A stretch of DNA of 64,000 nucleotides from Pomacea canaliculata. Taxonomy: Eukaryota; Mollusca; Gastropoda; Architaenioglossa; Ampullariidae. Shown piece by piece: positions 1-12,300 of this stretch (its first letter is position 1; every line of letters begins with the position of its first letter). A model generated the notes under the pieces. The model searched no databases. It was not told where the DNA came from and worked only from the letters and a program-made list of their open reading frames with translations. Made by a program: the position numbers and the translations under genes. The stretch lies in assembly GCF_003073045.1 (NCBI RefSeq), contig NC_037590.1, positions 43,688,296 through 43,752,295 of the forward strand, in the 5' to 3' direction.

Positions 1-428
1 TCGATAATAATGATAATGATAATGATAATTTGAGAGTTTTGATTTCTGAAGTAAAAAAATAAATGCACGTAGACATAAACAGTTTAACTCAACAGCTGAA
101 CATTATGTTTGTATACATAATACAAATGCAACACACACATACACTACGTATACAACAAAAAAAAAGCAGCCACACACACACTCACAGAAAGGAAGTTATG
201 AAAGAGAGAAAACTACCAGCTACTAAAAGTAGTTCCGGAAAAGATGGGCTTAAAGGCCAGACTTAAAAGCATCATAGCATTATGAGCGTCTTGCCCTGCT
301 ATAGCAATATATATATATTATAATTTATTGCCATGTATTTTACATTGTTATAAATCTATTCTTTTTAATTTTTCATAATTTTTCCATAAATTAAATAAAA
401 TAGGTATGTTTCCTTTATTTTTGCGAAG

Positions 429-3400
429 CAGTTTATGATCCTGAAACCATTGCAACGTACGTGGACGGTAGGTTTCTCGTGCCCCAGTCCACTCACCAAC
501 GTTTGTACTTTGCGGAGAATGTCGGCCTCACCATCAGCAACCTAACGCACGAAGACTTTGGAACATACTCAGTTCGTGTTGACATCAGGAGCGGTTCATC
601 TTTTGTATCTGAGGTGATATACGCAACTCTGCATCAGCCAGGTAATAAAGCTCTTAAGCACTGTATAAGTGAACATAATCGTTACTTGTGAACATATAAG
701 CGTTGTTTGCTGTGTGTGGCGAGAACTTGATTCTTCGTAACTCTCTTTTCTTATTCCTAGATGATTATGCTGTTTTATACGCACTTTTTTCATTTTCTAA
801 ACATAGTATCAAAGAGACGTTCAATGAAGTTATCAAAAATAAAAATACTGCATTAAAACAGTGATTTAATATTAAAAATAATAATAATAATGTGACCATC
901 ACCACCAAGATAGATGGCACTCTGTGCACAGGCCAATAATGATGATAAAAGATAAAAGCCAGTAGACAGTGAGGTACGTATAGACATACTAAACAACATC
1001 AAGATGAGGTACATGATAACAGTCAGTGAGAAGTGAGGTACACACACAGACACAGTAAACAACATAAAGATGAGGTACAAGAGTACAAGGTAAAGTAATG
1101 GATGAAGGGATGTAGATACTATATACAGTGTAAGATGGAGTCGTTACATGGTGATTAACATGACAGACAGTATTGCCAGGGAGTTAATATAGTAACTCAG
1201 GGATAGCGCTTTGTGGACAGATGTGTTTTCACAGAGCCTGTGAATGTAACCTTGTAGTTTGAGTGGCGAATGTAATGTGGACGAGAGTTTACATCCAATT
1301 CTCTAAATATGACTTTGATTTTCTCCGTGATTCTAGTTCCTCCTACAACTGAAGACGAGCTGCTGCACGCGCGGATGTTGCCGAATGCCGCGTTCAGCTC
1401 AGGGGAGTGGCACGTGCAGCTCGCGTGCGGTAGATTTATCTCTGTGTTTTCTACGTTTTTCTCTGTGAATTGGAAGGTTAGTTACTATATACATGAAGTA
1501 ATTAGATACTAGTGTAATATGTTTTTATTCCTTTAGAAGTCATGAATTTAAGTCAGAAATTCTTTAATTAAACAATCTTAGAAAACGAAATAAATAAGTA
1601 ATTGTGCAGGCTTGTCAAACTCAAGAAACATTTCAGTCAAAAGAACTAATTTCAGACTAAGATGTCAAATTATCGAAGTCAAAATTTCCGGATACTGAAT
1701 AATCACAAAAATAGCAAACATGTGATTTATGTAGCTATTTCCAATGTTACTATATTCCCAATGCGCTTTACAAAACTAATAAAATATCAATACAAATTGC
1801 ACATAGTGCACATAGAAAGAAATACCTTATCAACCATAGTGAAAAGACAGAAAGGATGATCAATATAATGCCACAAGACAGTTGAAGTAACTCGGACACT
1901 CAAGAGAAGATATGAATGTCGTTATAAACTGTGAGGCAAATGACACGAGGCAGCTGTCCTGTGTAGACACTAAAGACAACAGCTGCAAATCTTTCAGGTG
2001 TGACACAGTTGATAACACAGCACGTTGATATTCATTATAGAAAGCACAAAGATGAACAGGGAACACAACAGCAGTCAACAACATTGATGGGTAGCTAAAA
2101 CACGTGTCGTCGGGTATTCACGTGCATAGATAAGAAATATAAGCAGCAGAAAATTGAGTAGGAAACTCATTCATAAATCGGAATTTTGAAAACGGCATTA
2201 GTAGCACTAATCCTAAAGAGCCGAACATTTGAATCATTGTGGAGTAGACGAAGAGATATCTCAGTTTCACGTCAGTATGATCCTTTGTTAGACTGTGAGG
2301 TTGTACACTTTGTGCTGACTGAAAAACAATCTTTAGTGTAAGTCAGAAGAGGAATTAAAGGATGTTTTTATTCCAGATCCCTAACCAGTATCTACTCTTA
2401 AATCCTAACCATTAGGTCTCTTGGCAGACTTTAATTGTTTTGTAATGATGCAACTATTTCACAGACACCTTCAGGTCGCTTACTGCCCACTGACCAAATC
2501 ACAGGCTCCGACTACATTTTGAAGTTGACCAACCCTATAGAAGAGGGAAACTACTCCTGCTTCATAGACATCCATGAGCCTGCTGCCAGGTGTGCGCATG
2601 TGCCGTCCACCATGCTGGTCAGTAACGAGATTCACGTAGACGACTGTTCTGTACAGACGGTGAAGAATAATGCAGCCAAGCATCAAATGGAGGACATTGC
2701 ATCAGCCTTCAAACAGTTGGTAATGACAGGATCAGAATCTGGTAGGTTACCTTCAAGTACTTGCTTTTGTTTACACAGTGTCACTGTATTCATGTAGTTT
2801 ACCAACTTACACAACTGGGGTTTTGATGTTTAAAGTGATTTCTTCTACCAGGCAGGTCAGTACTTGGTAAATATGTGTTTGTGTTCGCGTACATTCGTGT
2901 AAAGTTGAATGTGTGTGCGCTAATGCAACTTTGAGTGCGTGCGTGTGAGTGAGAGAAGAGACCAATATTACAATGTTACAATGCTCTAGTGTTTTGTCCA
3001 CTTTAAATTTTCTCTGTAGGAGATCGACACGTTTAATCTCATCCTTTCTCCTTGTATACACAGGTATACTAATGGATACAGCAGTGGGAAAAAGAAAGAA
3101 TTTGTTTTAGAAGTGCAACACAATTTTTTTAAATAACTATGTAATGAACAAGTTCTTATGAAGGTATATCTTATTTTTACTACTCCTGATCACCTGTTGG
3201 CTGTGAGTTCTCACTTGTGGTCTGGCTACAGAAGCTACATACCTTAGTGCAGAACGAATTGTCACCGCAACTCATTCATTTCACGGGCGATACACGTGAT
3301 CAGTGGTACTGGACATGGTGTTGTGACCTCATGCACTGCACCAGCTTATGGATTGTTGTTGTTATGAAGAACTATATTCACTGGATGTCAATATGTGTGT

Positions 3401-4600
3401 GTGTATGTACTCAGTTGCATATAGCTAGATACCTGAATAACTGTACATGTAACTCTTACCTCAAGTTACCTGTAACCGTCACTGGGCTTTGACAAAGTTG
3501 TGTTGTACAGGAAATGTCCGTCTTGTCAACGGCAACCGACCGTGGAATGGCAGAATTGAGTTGAAGTCCCCCAACGGCACCTGGGGAGCAATGTGCAGCA
3601 CTTTTGTCGGTTTGAATACTGCCCCAGTTGTCTGCAGGATGCTCGGGCTCACTCCGTGAGTGCTACTTTTTATTTTAGGATCTTACAACCTACTTGAACC
3701 TGCTACGATCCCGTTGTTCTAGTAAATCTTTCTGGGAAAATATGCAATTATTACAAGAAAATAAACAAGACGCGTTTGACCCACAGGTTACTCTAACAAA
3801 TATTTCTTTGAATGTCGAGCGTTGACTTCTACATTCCTATCATAGGACCATTACTTCTTTTTGACACTTGGAAAAGGTGTTATGATATAAGTGATAATAG
3901 TTTTTCTTAGCAGATAATATTGAATGCATTGTATTAATAAATTTAATAATCTCGTTTCCATTTTAGTACAAAATAAACAGTTTCTGGGTTAAGTGTCATA
4001 TCTTTGTTAACATTTGTGTCAATATTTTAAAAAGTAAAGCAGAGTAGCAAAGCAAAGAAGATTAATGTAGTGAAAAATATTGTGAAGTGCTTCGTAAGAA
4101 TGAACATTTGAAACATTTAAAATCTGCATACAACACCCTGACAGCTAAGGTGTGTGTCTTCAAGCGTATAATCTTCTCTCTTTATATCTTTTTCTAAGTT
4201 CGTTGGGGAAGTAAACTAGTGATCATGTATGTATCTAGAGAGGCAAGTGTTTGTACGAGCATACTGCTTCAGTTATTTTACTTGCGCGGATATGTTTGTG
4301 TGTGTGTGAGAGAGATAGAGATTAAAGAAGAGAGAGAACACGATTCTTGTGTGATAATGCGAGGGCTTTACTTCATTCTTTACGGTATCTTTGTTTACTG
4401 ACAGGGATCCAAGGTATTCACCGTACATATCTTACGCTAATCAGTATGGCATTAGCAAGTTACCGGCTCTCACTGGGTATGTCTCCTGTACCGGCAATGA
4501 AGACAGCATCTTTAACTGCTCCATCAGCTACAATGGTCAATCCTGTGATCGCTACTACGATTTGGGAGTCGACTGTTGGCCAACATTTACAACGGATTAA
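429..4600 (+). CDS. Gene 1: Ig-Ig-SRCR secreted protein, 5' part outside window
   Basis: Five of the expected seven exons are visible: 429-641 (or from 432; two AGs stand 3 nt apart), 1337-1476, 2465-2741, 3511-3655 and 4405-4600. Junction phases 1-0-1-2 all join in frame. The first visible exon is the second half of a V-type Ig-like domain ([28 protein letters not shown]). Exons at 1337 and 2465 make a second Ig-like domain (HVQLACG to EEGNYSC) followed by a helical linker. The last two exons form an SRCR domain ([43 protein letters not shown]) and stop almost at once, so there is no membrane anchor. Its SRCR second half is the most diverged of the family: it lacks the usual PILLD block. Its SRCR intron uses a normal GT donor where genes 2-4 use GC. 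The signal-peptide exon and first Ig exon should lie left of the window. Confidence 0.82.
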
Positions 4601-4627
4601 AAAAAGTAGATCTTACAAAGTTACAGC

Positions 4628-4633
4628 AATAAA
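4628..4633 (+). promoter_or_regulatory. Poly(A) signal of gene 1
   Basis: AATAAA, 28 nt after the stop codon of gene 1. It gives a very short 3' UTR. Confidence 0.6.
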
Positions 4634-4696
4634 GTAACAATGTCTCAGTATCTGACTTATTCTCACTCTCTTAGCATAAACTTACAGGACAGGTCA

Positions 4697-5340
4697 GGTC
4701 TGAAGCATCTCCCCACCGCAATCACATCAGCAAGTCCAACACACGACAGTTTAAGATGTTTATACACTAAGATATCTCTGTCAGAGATTCAAATAAGAAA
4801 AAAGGGCAATTTCATGTGCTTTTATTTCTTCGTCCTCTTTCCATAACATAATTCGTAAGTCACGGGATTCGTAGAATGTATAGTCATCTGAGGTGGCGTG
4901 TGTGTGTGTGTGTGTGCGTGTGTGTGTTGGTTGTAGTTCTATTAAAAGTATACCCAAGATAGCATTGAAACATTTTACAACCGTTTCCAAAACGCTAGCA
5001 TGACTCTAATAACGTGAAGGTTGTAGACGAAATATTTTCGAGTCATTTTTACTTTTAACTGAAACATTTTAGAATTATTTTGAAATGGATTGTAGGATGG
5101 AGCTGTGTGGGATGGGTTGGAGGGAAAGGCAGGGAGAGCTTGCTTGCATCAAACACCATTCAAGTGTCTATCAGCATTTTTCGTTTGTTTATTTTATTGT
5201 TTGAAAGCAACCGCGGGAACATCGGGTTGTTTCCTTTGCTGACGCTCGGACAACATCAGAACCGTTTCAAAACCGAAATGTATATAGATCCATGCTTTCT
5301 TAGTGAAAATATAGATGTAGAAATACGGTAAAATGTTGAA
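4697..5340 (+). repeat. Segmental duplication, copy 1 (3' flank of gene 1)
   Basis: About 640 bp matching the 3' flank of gene 3 (18560-18896 plus 22519-22805), where a Kolobok element interrupts the match. Shared landmarks include the CAGCAAGTCCAACACACGAC block, a (GT)n tract and the end at AAATGTTGAA. It shows that a unit including the gene end was copied inside the cluster. Minus-strand open frames here are not supported as genes. Confidence 0.85.
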
Positions 5341-5929
5341 GACAACAGCTGTAGTAAGAATACCAAGTAAGCCCCTACATGTCTGACGATCTTTATTGAA
5401 AGCTGGTAGAAACTGTCGTCCATTGCCCGCGTCGTCTCGCTGCTTCGCTTTTTGGATGAGGTCAAAGTGCAGTAGTGATAATTAGCTTAATGCAGCGGTT
5501 CTCAAACTGTGGGGCGCGCCCCCTGGGGGGGGGTGACGTGCCTACAAGGGGGGCTTGAAGGTGGTCATTTTTTTTAAAGTTTCTTGCACCGGTATTAGTG
5601 AAATTAGTTTACATTGTGTAACCGAGTGGCGAGGGCGATCAAACTCCAAATCTCTTCTCCCTATTCAAGTACACTGTCTCGGCAATGCAGTGACTTCTCA
5701 CTTCCAAAACTCAAAACACAATCCCCCTCTCAACAATTAAGCCTCCAATCTCCCTCCTCTCGCCTTTTACCCTCTCTCTCCCCCTATCTCTCATCGCTGA
5801 CTCCCCTCTCCCTCTCCAGTCACACCTCTTGTTGCTGTGAATAACATTGCTGATTCCTGCGATGAGGTTAAGCAGACCAGTATGCATGGTGTGTGTGTTT
5901 GCAGTACTGTACTGTTATTATGGTACAGT

Positions 5930-6019
5930 ACTGTATGAGCGTATGATTCGACTTACGTCGAAATTCGGTTTACGACGCCGCGTAAGAACGGATCAACGTC
6001 TTAAGTCGAGGACTACCTG
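5930..6019 (+). mobile_element. Solo end of a Tc1/mariner-superfamily (pogo/Tigger-like) MITE
   Basis: The segment runs through CGACTTACGTCG to TCGAGGACTACCTG followed by TA, a typical mariner/pogo-type terminus beside its TA target. The matching left terminus is not visible, so this is one end only, inserted within the hAT relic upstream of its transposase. Confidence 0.45.
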
Positions 6020-6076
6020 TAGTTTTAATAAAATTTTGGAGGCGAAGTACACGTGTTTGTTCTGAAGAAGATAACC

Positions 6077-7841
6077 ATGGATAGATTTGTGATACGAAAA
6101 GGAACTGATTGCGGTGGTTTTTTGAAAAGAAAAAGGGAAGAAACGAGCGATGTGCAAGTTTTGGGTGCTGGAGCCGATGAAAAACCAGAAAGGCCTGCTA
6201 CGAAAGTAAGAAAGTATGACAATGAATACTTGAAAATTGGTTTTACAAACATTATTGTTGATGGTAAAGAACGGCCACAGTGTGTTCGCCTCGCAATATT
6301 AGCTCCAGATAGTATGAAGATAAACAAACTACGGCGCAATTTGCATTTGGAAACTCGACATGCGGAGTTAGCTTGCAAACCTCTCGAATTTTTTGAACGA
6401 AAATTTGCAAGAATACAAAAGAGACAAAAAAAACCAAAACATTTGTCTCACATACATCAATTCCTAAGAAAGCTTTGATGGCTTCGTATCAAGTTTCCTA
6501 TCGCATTGCTCAAAACAAAAAAGCACATACGATCGGAGAGTCATTAATACTGCCTGCAGCAATGGACATTGTAGGGACCATGACAGGAGAAGATGCTGCT
6601 ACGCAACTGCAAGCCATTCCTTTGTCAAATGACATGGTTCGCGGAGAATAACTGAGATATCTGAAGACGTGTCTGATCAGTTGATCAGTCGTATAAAAAG
6701 CCAAAATTTTGCTTTGCAGTTAGATGAAGCTACTGACACTGCAGGTGACTCACATTTGATTGCTGACATTTGTTACCTGTGGGAAAATAATCTTCTGGAA
6801 GACTTTTTATTTTGCAAGAAAATTGAACGCAGAGCAACAGCCCAAGGTTGCTCCAGACGTAGTTTGGACTCACTGCCTGATCCACCGTGAAGTTCTAGCT
6901 TCCAAAGATTTGAGTGTTGAGTTGAACACAGTGCTAACAGATGTCATCAAAAGGGTGAACTTTATAAAGAACAGTTCTGCCAGATCTCGCCTGTTTTCTC
7001 TGATATGTCAAGACATGGGAGCCGACTATGACGCCTTGCTCTAGTACTGCGAATCAAGGTGGTTGTCGCGTGGAAAAGCTTTGAAGTCTTTGAATTGCGG
7101 GAAGAATTGTGGGTGTTTCTGAAGGAGAACTCTTTCAACAAGGCTGACCTGCTTAAGAACGACCGATGGCTGCTGCTAATGGCATATTTATCGGACATAT
7201 TTGAGAAGCTGAACGTTGTGAATACTTCTATGCAAGGGAAGGACACCACCATATTACAAACAACTGACAAGATGAATGCTTTCGTCCGAAAAATTTCGTT
7301 GTGGACGCAAACGATACGCCAGGAAAATATTTTTGATATGTTTCCGTGCTTGTGTAAGTTCAAGGCTGACGTTAACTTGAATCTTGATCAGGTGAAGAAT
7401 GTAATTATTGCCCATCTAAACGGACTGCAAGAAAGGTTTCAGCATTACTTCGCTGAAATTGATGTGACTAAATAAGATTGGATTCATAATACATTTCTGG
7501 CTGATCCTAGCACAAGCGGGTTGTCCACGCAAGAAGAGCAACTCATCGACCTTTCGAGTGACCAATCCCTGAAAATGGTCTTCCAAACAACACAAGTGCC
7601 AACATTCTGGATTAGCGTCTACAGTGAATATCCTCTCCTTTCTGAGAAAGCAATAAAAGTTCTTCTGCCATTTTCAACTTCGTATATGTGTGAGCAAGGA
7701 TTTTCAGCATTGGCAGCACTGAAGTCGAAATACAGAAATCGTGTGGACGCAGAGGCTGAGTTGCGAATAGCAGTGGGTACGAACATCGCACACAGGTTCG
7801 CTTCTCTATGCAACAGCAAGCAGGCTCAACCTTCTCGTTAA
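6077..7841 (+). pseudogene. Broken hAT transposase (ZBED5/SCAND3-like)
   Basis: Pieces of one transposase run in order but not in one frame. 6077-6478 has the N-terminal part (KVRKYDNEYLKIGFT, then a His/Cys region resembling the BED-type end). 6478-6660 reads like the family segment IAQNKKAHTIGESLILPAA. 6669-7475 carries the LDEATDTAGDSHL catalytic-core motif and the FLFCKKIE block. 7521-7841 has the C-terminal hAT dimerisation region (FWISVYSEYPLLSEKA, CEQGFSALAALKSKYRNR). At least three frame breaks or stops separate the pieces, so it cannot make the enzyme. The family is known from domesticated vertebrate genes, but nothing here suggests domestication. Confidence 0.78.
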
Positions 7842-7926
7842 TCAAAGTGAGTGTCTAATAAAATAATATTTATTAGCACCGCAGAATTTGCTTTAGTAAA
7901 ATTTCATTAACAGAATCAGCTTAATG

Positions 7927-8345
7927 TCTGAAGGGTTACATCGCGTGAGTTAATAGTTAACTTAGATAAGTCTAACACTGTAGTATTTAGACATGGTTCT
8001 ATTTCTTCCCATTAGAAATGATAATTTGGAGTCCAAAATATATATGTTGTAAATATGTATAAATATTTGGGTATCTACATGTCCTCTCGTCTGTCCTTCT
8101 CTCGTGCTTTAAATGACACTGCTAGTCGTGCCAAAAATAATGTAGATGGAATCTTAGGGCACTGTGGTCATGAACATGATCCTGATGCTTTCTTAATATT
8201 GTTTGACTCAGATTCTGCCTGTGATTACTATGCAGCACAACTATGGGTAGTTGTTGCCTATTTAAACCAATAGAAACAGTCGACACTTTTGCTTTAAAAA
8301 GATTTCTAAGAGCCCCAGTACAAAGCATTGGAATGTTATAGACAT
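7927..8345 (+). mobile_element. LINE reverse-transcriptase fragment
   Basis: Conceptual translation shows the end of a non-LTR reverse transcriptase: NLDKSNTVVFRHGS, then MYKYLGIYMSSRLSF, then ALNDTASRAKNNVDGIL and LFDSDSACDYYAAQLW. Stops and small frame changes break it. It abuts the target duplication of the hAT element, so the hAT may sit inside this LINE. Confidence 0.6.
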
Positions 8346-8398
8346 CCTTCTATGTCTGAGCTAACGGTGGTAATCAGCAACAGCAGCAGGACGATAGT

Positions 8399-8589
8399 CT
8401 GAGACACTAAAATAATCTGTGACACTAAAATAGTCTGTCACACTAAAATAGTCTGTCACACTAAATAATCTGTCACACTAAATAATCTGTCACACTAAAA
8501 TAATCTGTGACACTAAAATAATCTGTGACACTAAAATAATCTGTGACACTAAAATAATCTGTCACACTAAAATAATCTGTCAAACTAAA
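8399..8589. repeat. 18-bp minisatellite, about 10.5 copies
   Basis: Unit CTGTGACACTAAAATAAT repeats head to tail with point variants (GTGAC/GTCAC, AAT/AGT) and two units one base short. Confidence 0.9.
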
Positions 8590-8599
8590 CTCTACATTT

Positions 8600-9079
8600 T
8601 AAGACATTTGAGATCGGAAACTGTGCTCTGTAACTACATGTAAGTTTATAAATAACTTTACCTATTATGTATGTTTTGTAAAATGTACAAGTGACTACCA
8701 CCCACCCAACCCTGTAACACGGGTCAATGGCATAACCAACCATTTGTTTGTTGTTGTTTATTGTCCTTCTCTCTCTCAAGCTCTCTATCTGATCTTTAGT
8801 ATAAAGTATGTTGGTACTCATATAGATATGCTGTAAAAGACAAAAATATAATTCACCCAGGTTCTAAATTCTTACACTTGCATGATTTATATATTACACA
8901 TGTTGCAACATATCTTTATGTAGCAAATTAGAAATGTACAAAGTCGCTGTGATGTCCCCCTCCTGTTAGGGGCAGATGGTCTAAACAATAAAATATTCGA
9001 TTCTCTCTTTCTTTATTTCTCTCTCACACGCACACACAAGCGCAACCCCAAAATGCAGTTTGTAAGTTTTGTGTGTATG
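8600..9079. other. Intergenic, nothing supported
   Basis: AT-rich sequence between the minisatellite and the upstream region of gene 2. I see only short chance open frames and CT/CA-rich stretches. Confidence 0.6.
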
Positions 9080-9177
9080 AGCACAGGTAGATATGTATAC
9101 ACACCTGTGTACAAGCTCACTAAAGATAAGCACAGGTAGATATATATACACACCTGTGTACAAGCTCACTAAAGATA
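9080..9177. repeat. Tandem duplication of a 49-bp unit upstream of gene 2
   Basis: Two adjacent copies (9080-9128 and 9129-9177) start AGCACAGGTAGATAT and end CACTAAAGATA and are almost identical. They lie about 170 bp upstream of the start codon of gene 2, so they could duplicate a promoter-proximal element, but no function is shown. Confidence 0.85.
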
Positions 9178-9344
9178 AGCTGGAGACTTTCTGATCAAGT
9201 GACTGTGTCTGGGGCATAAAGGGGAGTAGACACGGGGTCACTATGTAGGACACCTTACACAAGTATAGTCTACCTGTAACCTTTGACAACACAGGTGGAC
9301 CACTCCTGACTCGCTGGTCTCACCATTCAACACAATAGTTTCTC

Positions 9345-12300
9345 ATGGAATTAGCTTTTGGAATCTTCATTTGTGTAATATCCATAACAGGTATTCCTCC
9401 ACCTGTCAATTTGTCAATATTATTGTTTGATGTTACGTTTTTGATAATTTGTGGTTTTTTTCTGAAAATCCTGTTTCTCTGCTAATGTCTCATGTTGTGA
9501 CTATTCTAACTTATATTACGAGCTGCCAAAACTACTCTATGGGACAGCTATGTCTTATAATTTAACACAGTTTAATACAAAAACCTGGACATATATATAT
9601 TGCTGTAATGTATGACGAAGCGGTCCAGACCTACAACTGGACAAGCACTTCGCCAGAGCTCGGCGCCACGTACTACGCATGTCCGGGGGACACGGTCACC
9701 CTTCCCTGGTCTCTGGTCACCACAAGTTCTGAGACTGTCAATGATGTAGAATGGTACTTTGCAGAAGGGGGTAAGTCACTTCAGGGTAGGAGTCTTCAAA
9801 CATATCCTGCAACTTGTATAGAAACCATTTCTATAGATTAACGTATACTTAGAGTGTCAAGCTGACAAGGATGAGAAGAAGTGTTCTTTGCGGATGTCTC
9901 TTGTGTCACTGTGTATGTATATTACATGATGCAACCATGATGTACATGTGTCTATGTGTGTATGTGTACATGATGGATGTTTACCTTATGTTTGTTGCTT
10001 ACCCAGGTGGAAATAACACGCTCATTGCCAGCTACATCCAGGGTGAGCTCCTATTGTCCCACTCAGAACGACAACACTTGGCGTTCGTCCCTAATGCGGG
10101 GTTAAAGGTCAGCGACATAGCACCAGAGGACTTTGGACAATACTCAGTTCGCCTTGTCATCAACAGCAATTCATCTTTTGCCACCAAAGGAGGATACGTG
10201 TTTGTGCGTTTGCCAGGTAAGATGGCGATTTTACATGGGACCCAACCTGCTCTGTTATTACCCGAAAATTGTAATTTACCTCAGTGTTTAGTTTCTGTTC
10301 GTACTGAAACAGTTTTGTGTCTTTTCCTCTTCAGTTTTCAAGGATGTAGATGTCTATATGTATATAGACCTGGCCTGAGACACACCTGGTGTATAAATAC
10401 ATTCCTGCTGGTAAATAGTTCAGCGGCCTATGTTTTTGGTGTCTTTTTAAAATTTGAAGCCCACAACCTGAGCTTTTGTCATTTTACCATTGCTCTGACC
10501 TTGTATACAAAAGTTTAATTTTTTTTCTTAGAACCTCCTGCAGTCTCAGACCGCTTGCTACGCGCACGAATATTACCGAGCGCCGTACAAGAGTCCGGAC
10601 AGTGGCACGTGCAGCTCTCGTGCGGGCGCTTTAACTCTCGTGGTTCTCTGAAATTCTCTGTACGGTGGAAAGTAAGTTTCCTTTTTTAAATAGCATTTCA
10701 TATTTTAAAATAGTTTTTAAGTTAAATTAATTAAAGATCAGTTACTTTCTATTTCCACCACCAATTGGTGCAACTCACCTTGTGCGGTGTGGTGGCTTGT
10801 GCGCCTTGTGGATCCACAGAACTATGTCGGCGGGAGCCTTGTGCTCCTGGCAGGTGTAAACAAGCCAACAGGTCTGTCAGGGGAGAGGCCAGACTAAAGT
10901 GTTGCACCCTGGCTCTCCAGACCTCCAACAGAAGCCTGTGAAAAAGAACCAACCGATATGCCACTTGTCAAGACATGACAAAAGGAAAATGGTGCTGAAT
11001 AGAACACACCCTGCACTAACCAGCAGACAGGCAGCACTTGACTGGAACAATCAGGGAAAGAGGAGAGTTGGGAGACCAAAACAGACTTGGAAATGAACAG
11101 TAGAGAGCTAACCTTGTTTTTCACAATGATGTTCTTTATCATAATTAGCAGTTACAAAACACCAGACTAGTGCTGATAGCGTCTGTCAGACATTCTGCTA
11201 TATCGCGACTTTTAAGTGTTTCATGTTGGGTATGCTGCAAGAAAAGGGTGCATTCAGGTGCATGCATGAAATAGGATATAAAAAAATTTCGCAGTACCCT
11301 GTGTCACAATCCTGAGCTTTTATATATTTTATATACAAACCCTGTCTCATTGATCTAACAATAAGAAATGTTATTTACAGACCCCATCAGGGCAGGTCTT
11401 GAACAGTACCTATTCAGAAACTCGCGAGGACATTTTGACTTTGCCCAACCCTGTAGAAGAGGGGAACTACTCCTGCTTCCTGGATGTCCAGGACCCGACA
11501 GCCAAGTGCGCTTTCGTCAGTCCCACGATGATGACCAGCAGCAACCTTCACATCAACAGCTGCTCAGTCCAGCAGGCCTTGTTTAATCCAGTCCAGCAAG
11601 AAAAGGAGGAAATGGAGTCCGCCTTTAAGTTCCTCATCAGAGTGCGTGGTGAGTCACGAGAAAGACTGAGATTTGAACCACTTCCTGCCACGTGATGTAC
11701 TCCCACGTAGACGTAAAGCTGACGTAAGCCGCCATTGTGACAAAGACTGAAGAACCAGAGATGACTAATTGTCAAAACATTACTTAACAAGCAAATAATA
11801 GTCAAACAACAAATTTTACATGTCTCTTATTTTGCTTATCATTCTCTCGCGAGGGCTAGAGAAAACAACAATGATAGACTCTGATTACATGCACGCGCAC
11901 ACTCACTCACTTTCCCACACAATGTGCATACACTAATTCTCGTACTTATAGACAAACCTTATTTATTAATGTAAATAATCACATTTTGTAGGAAACTGCA
12001 TTAAAGAAGGAATTTTCTGTAACTATAGACACAGTCCGTCTTGTCAATGGCAACCGACCGTGGAAAGGACGAGTGGAAGTCAAGTACAACAGGACCTGGG
12101 GAGCAGTTTGTGACACAGATTTCTCTGCCTTGTCTGCTGCTGTCGTCTGCGGGATGTTAGGGCTCAGCGGGCAAGTGCTGCCATTGGCCATTGGTCAAAG
12201 GGTTTTCTGAAACTTCATTCGCAGCGTAGAGTAGTGTGGCAATGCAGATTGTAGTGACTTGCTACTTGATACTGATATTATTTAAACAGTTAAACTGTCC

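Larger units (their letters stand above)
5493..7918 (+). mobile_element. hAT DNA transposon relic (ZBED5/SCAND3-like), with 8-bp target duplication
   Basis: The 5' end starts CAGCGGTTCTCAAACTGTGG, a typical hAT (Charlie-type) terminus. The 8 bases just before it (5485-5492, GCTTAATG) recur exactly at 7919-7926, which fits the 8-bp target duplication of hAT elements and fixes the far end. The expected inverted terminus at 7918 is badly eroded (it ends AACAGAATCA). Between the ends lie pieces of a ZBED/SCAND3-type transposase, and a Tc1/mariner-like end has inserted at about 5930-6019. LINE reverse-transcriptase sequence starts directly after the right target duplication, so the hAT probably jumped into an older repeat. 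Confidence 0.8.

Noticed and set aside
9871-10518. Single 215-codon frame as one exon of gene 2
   Set aside because: Acceptor and donor at 10006/10217, shared by all paralogues, limit the exon to 210 bp; the rest is open intron.
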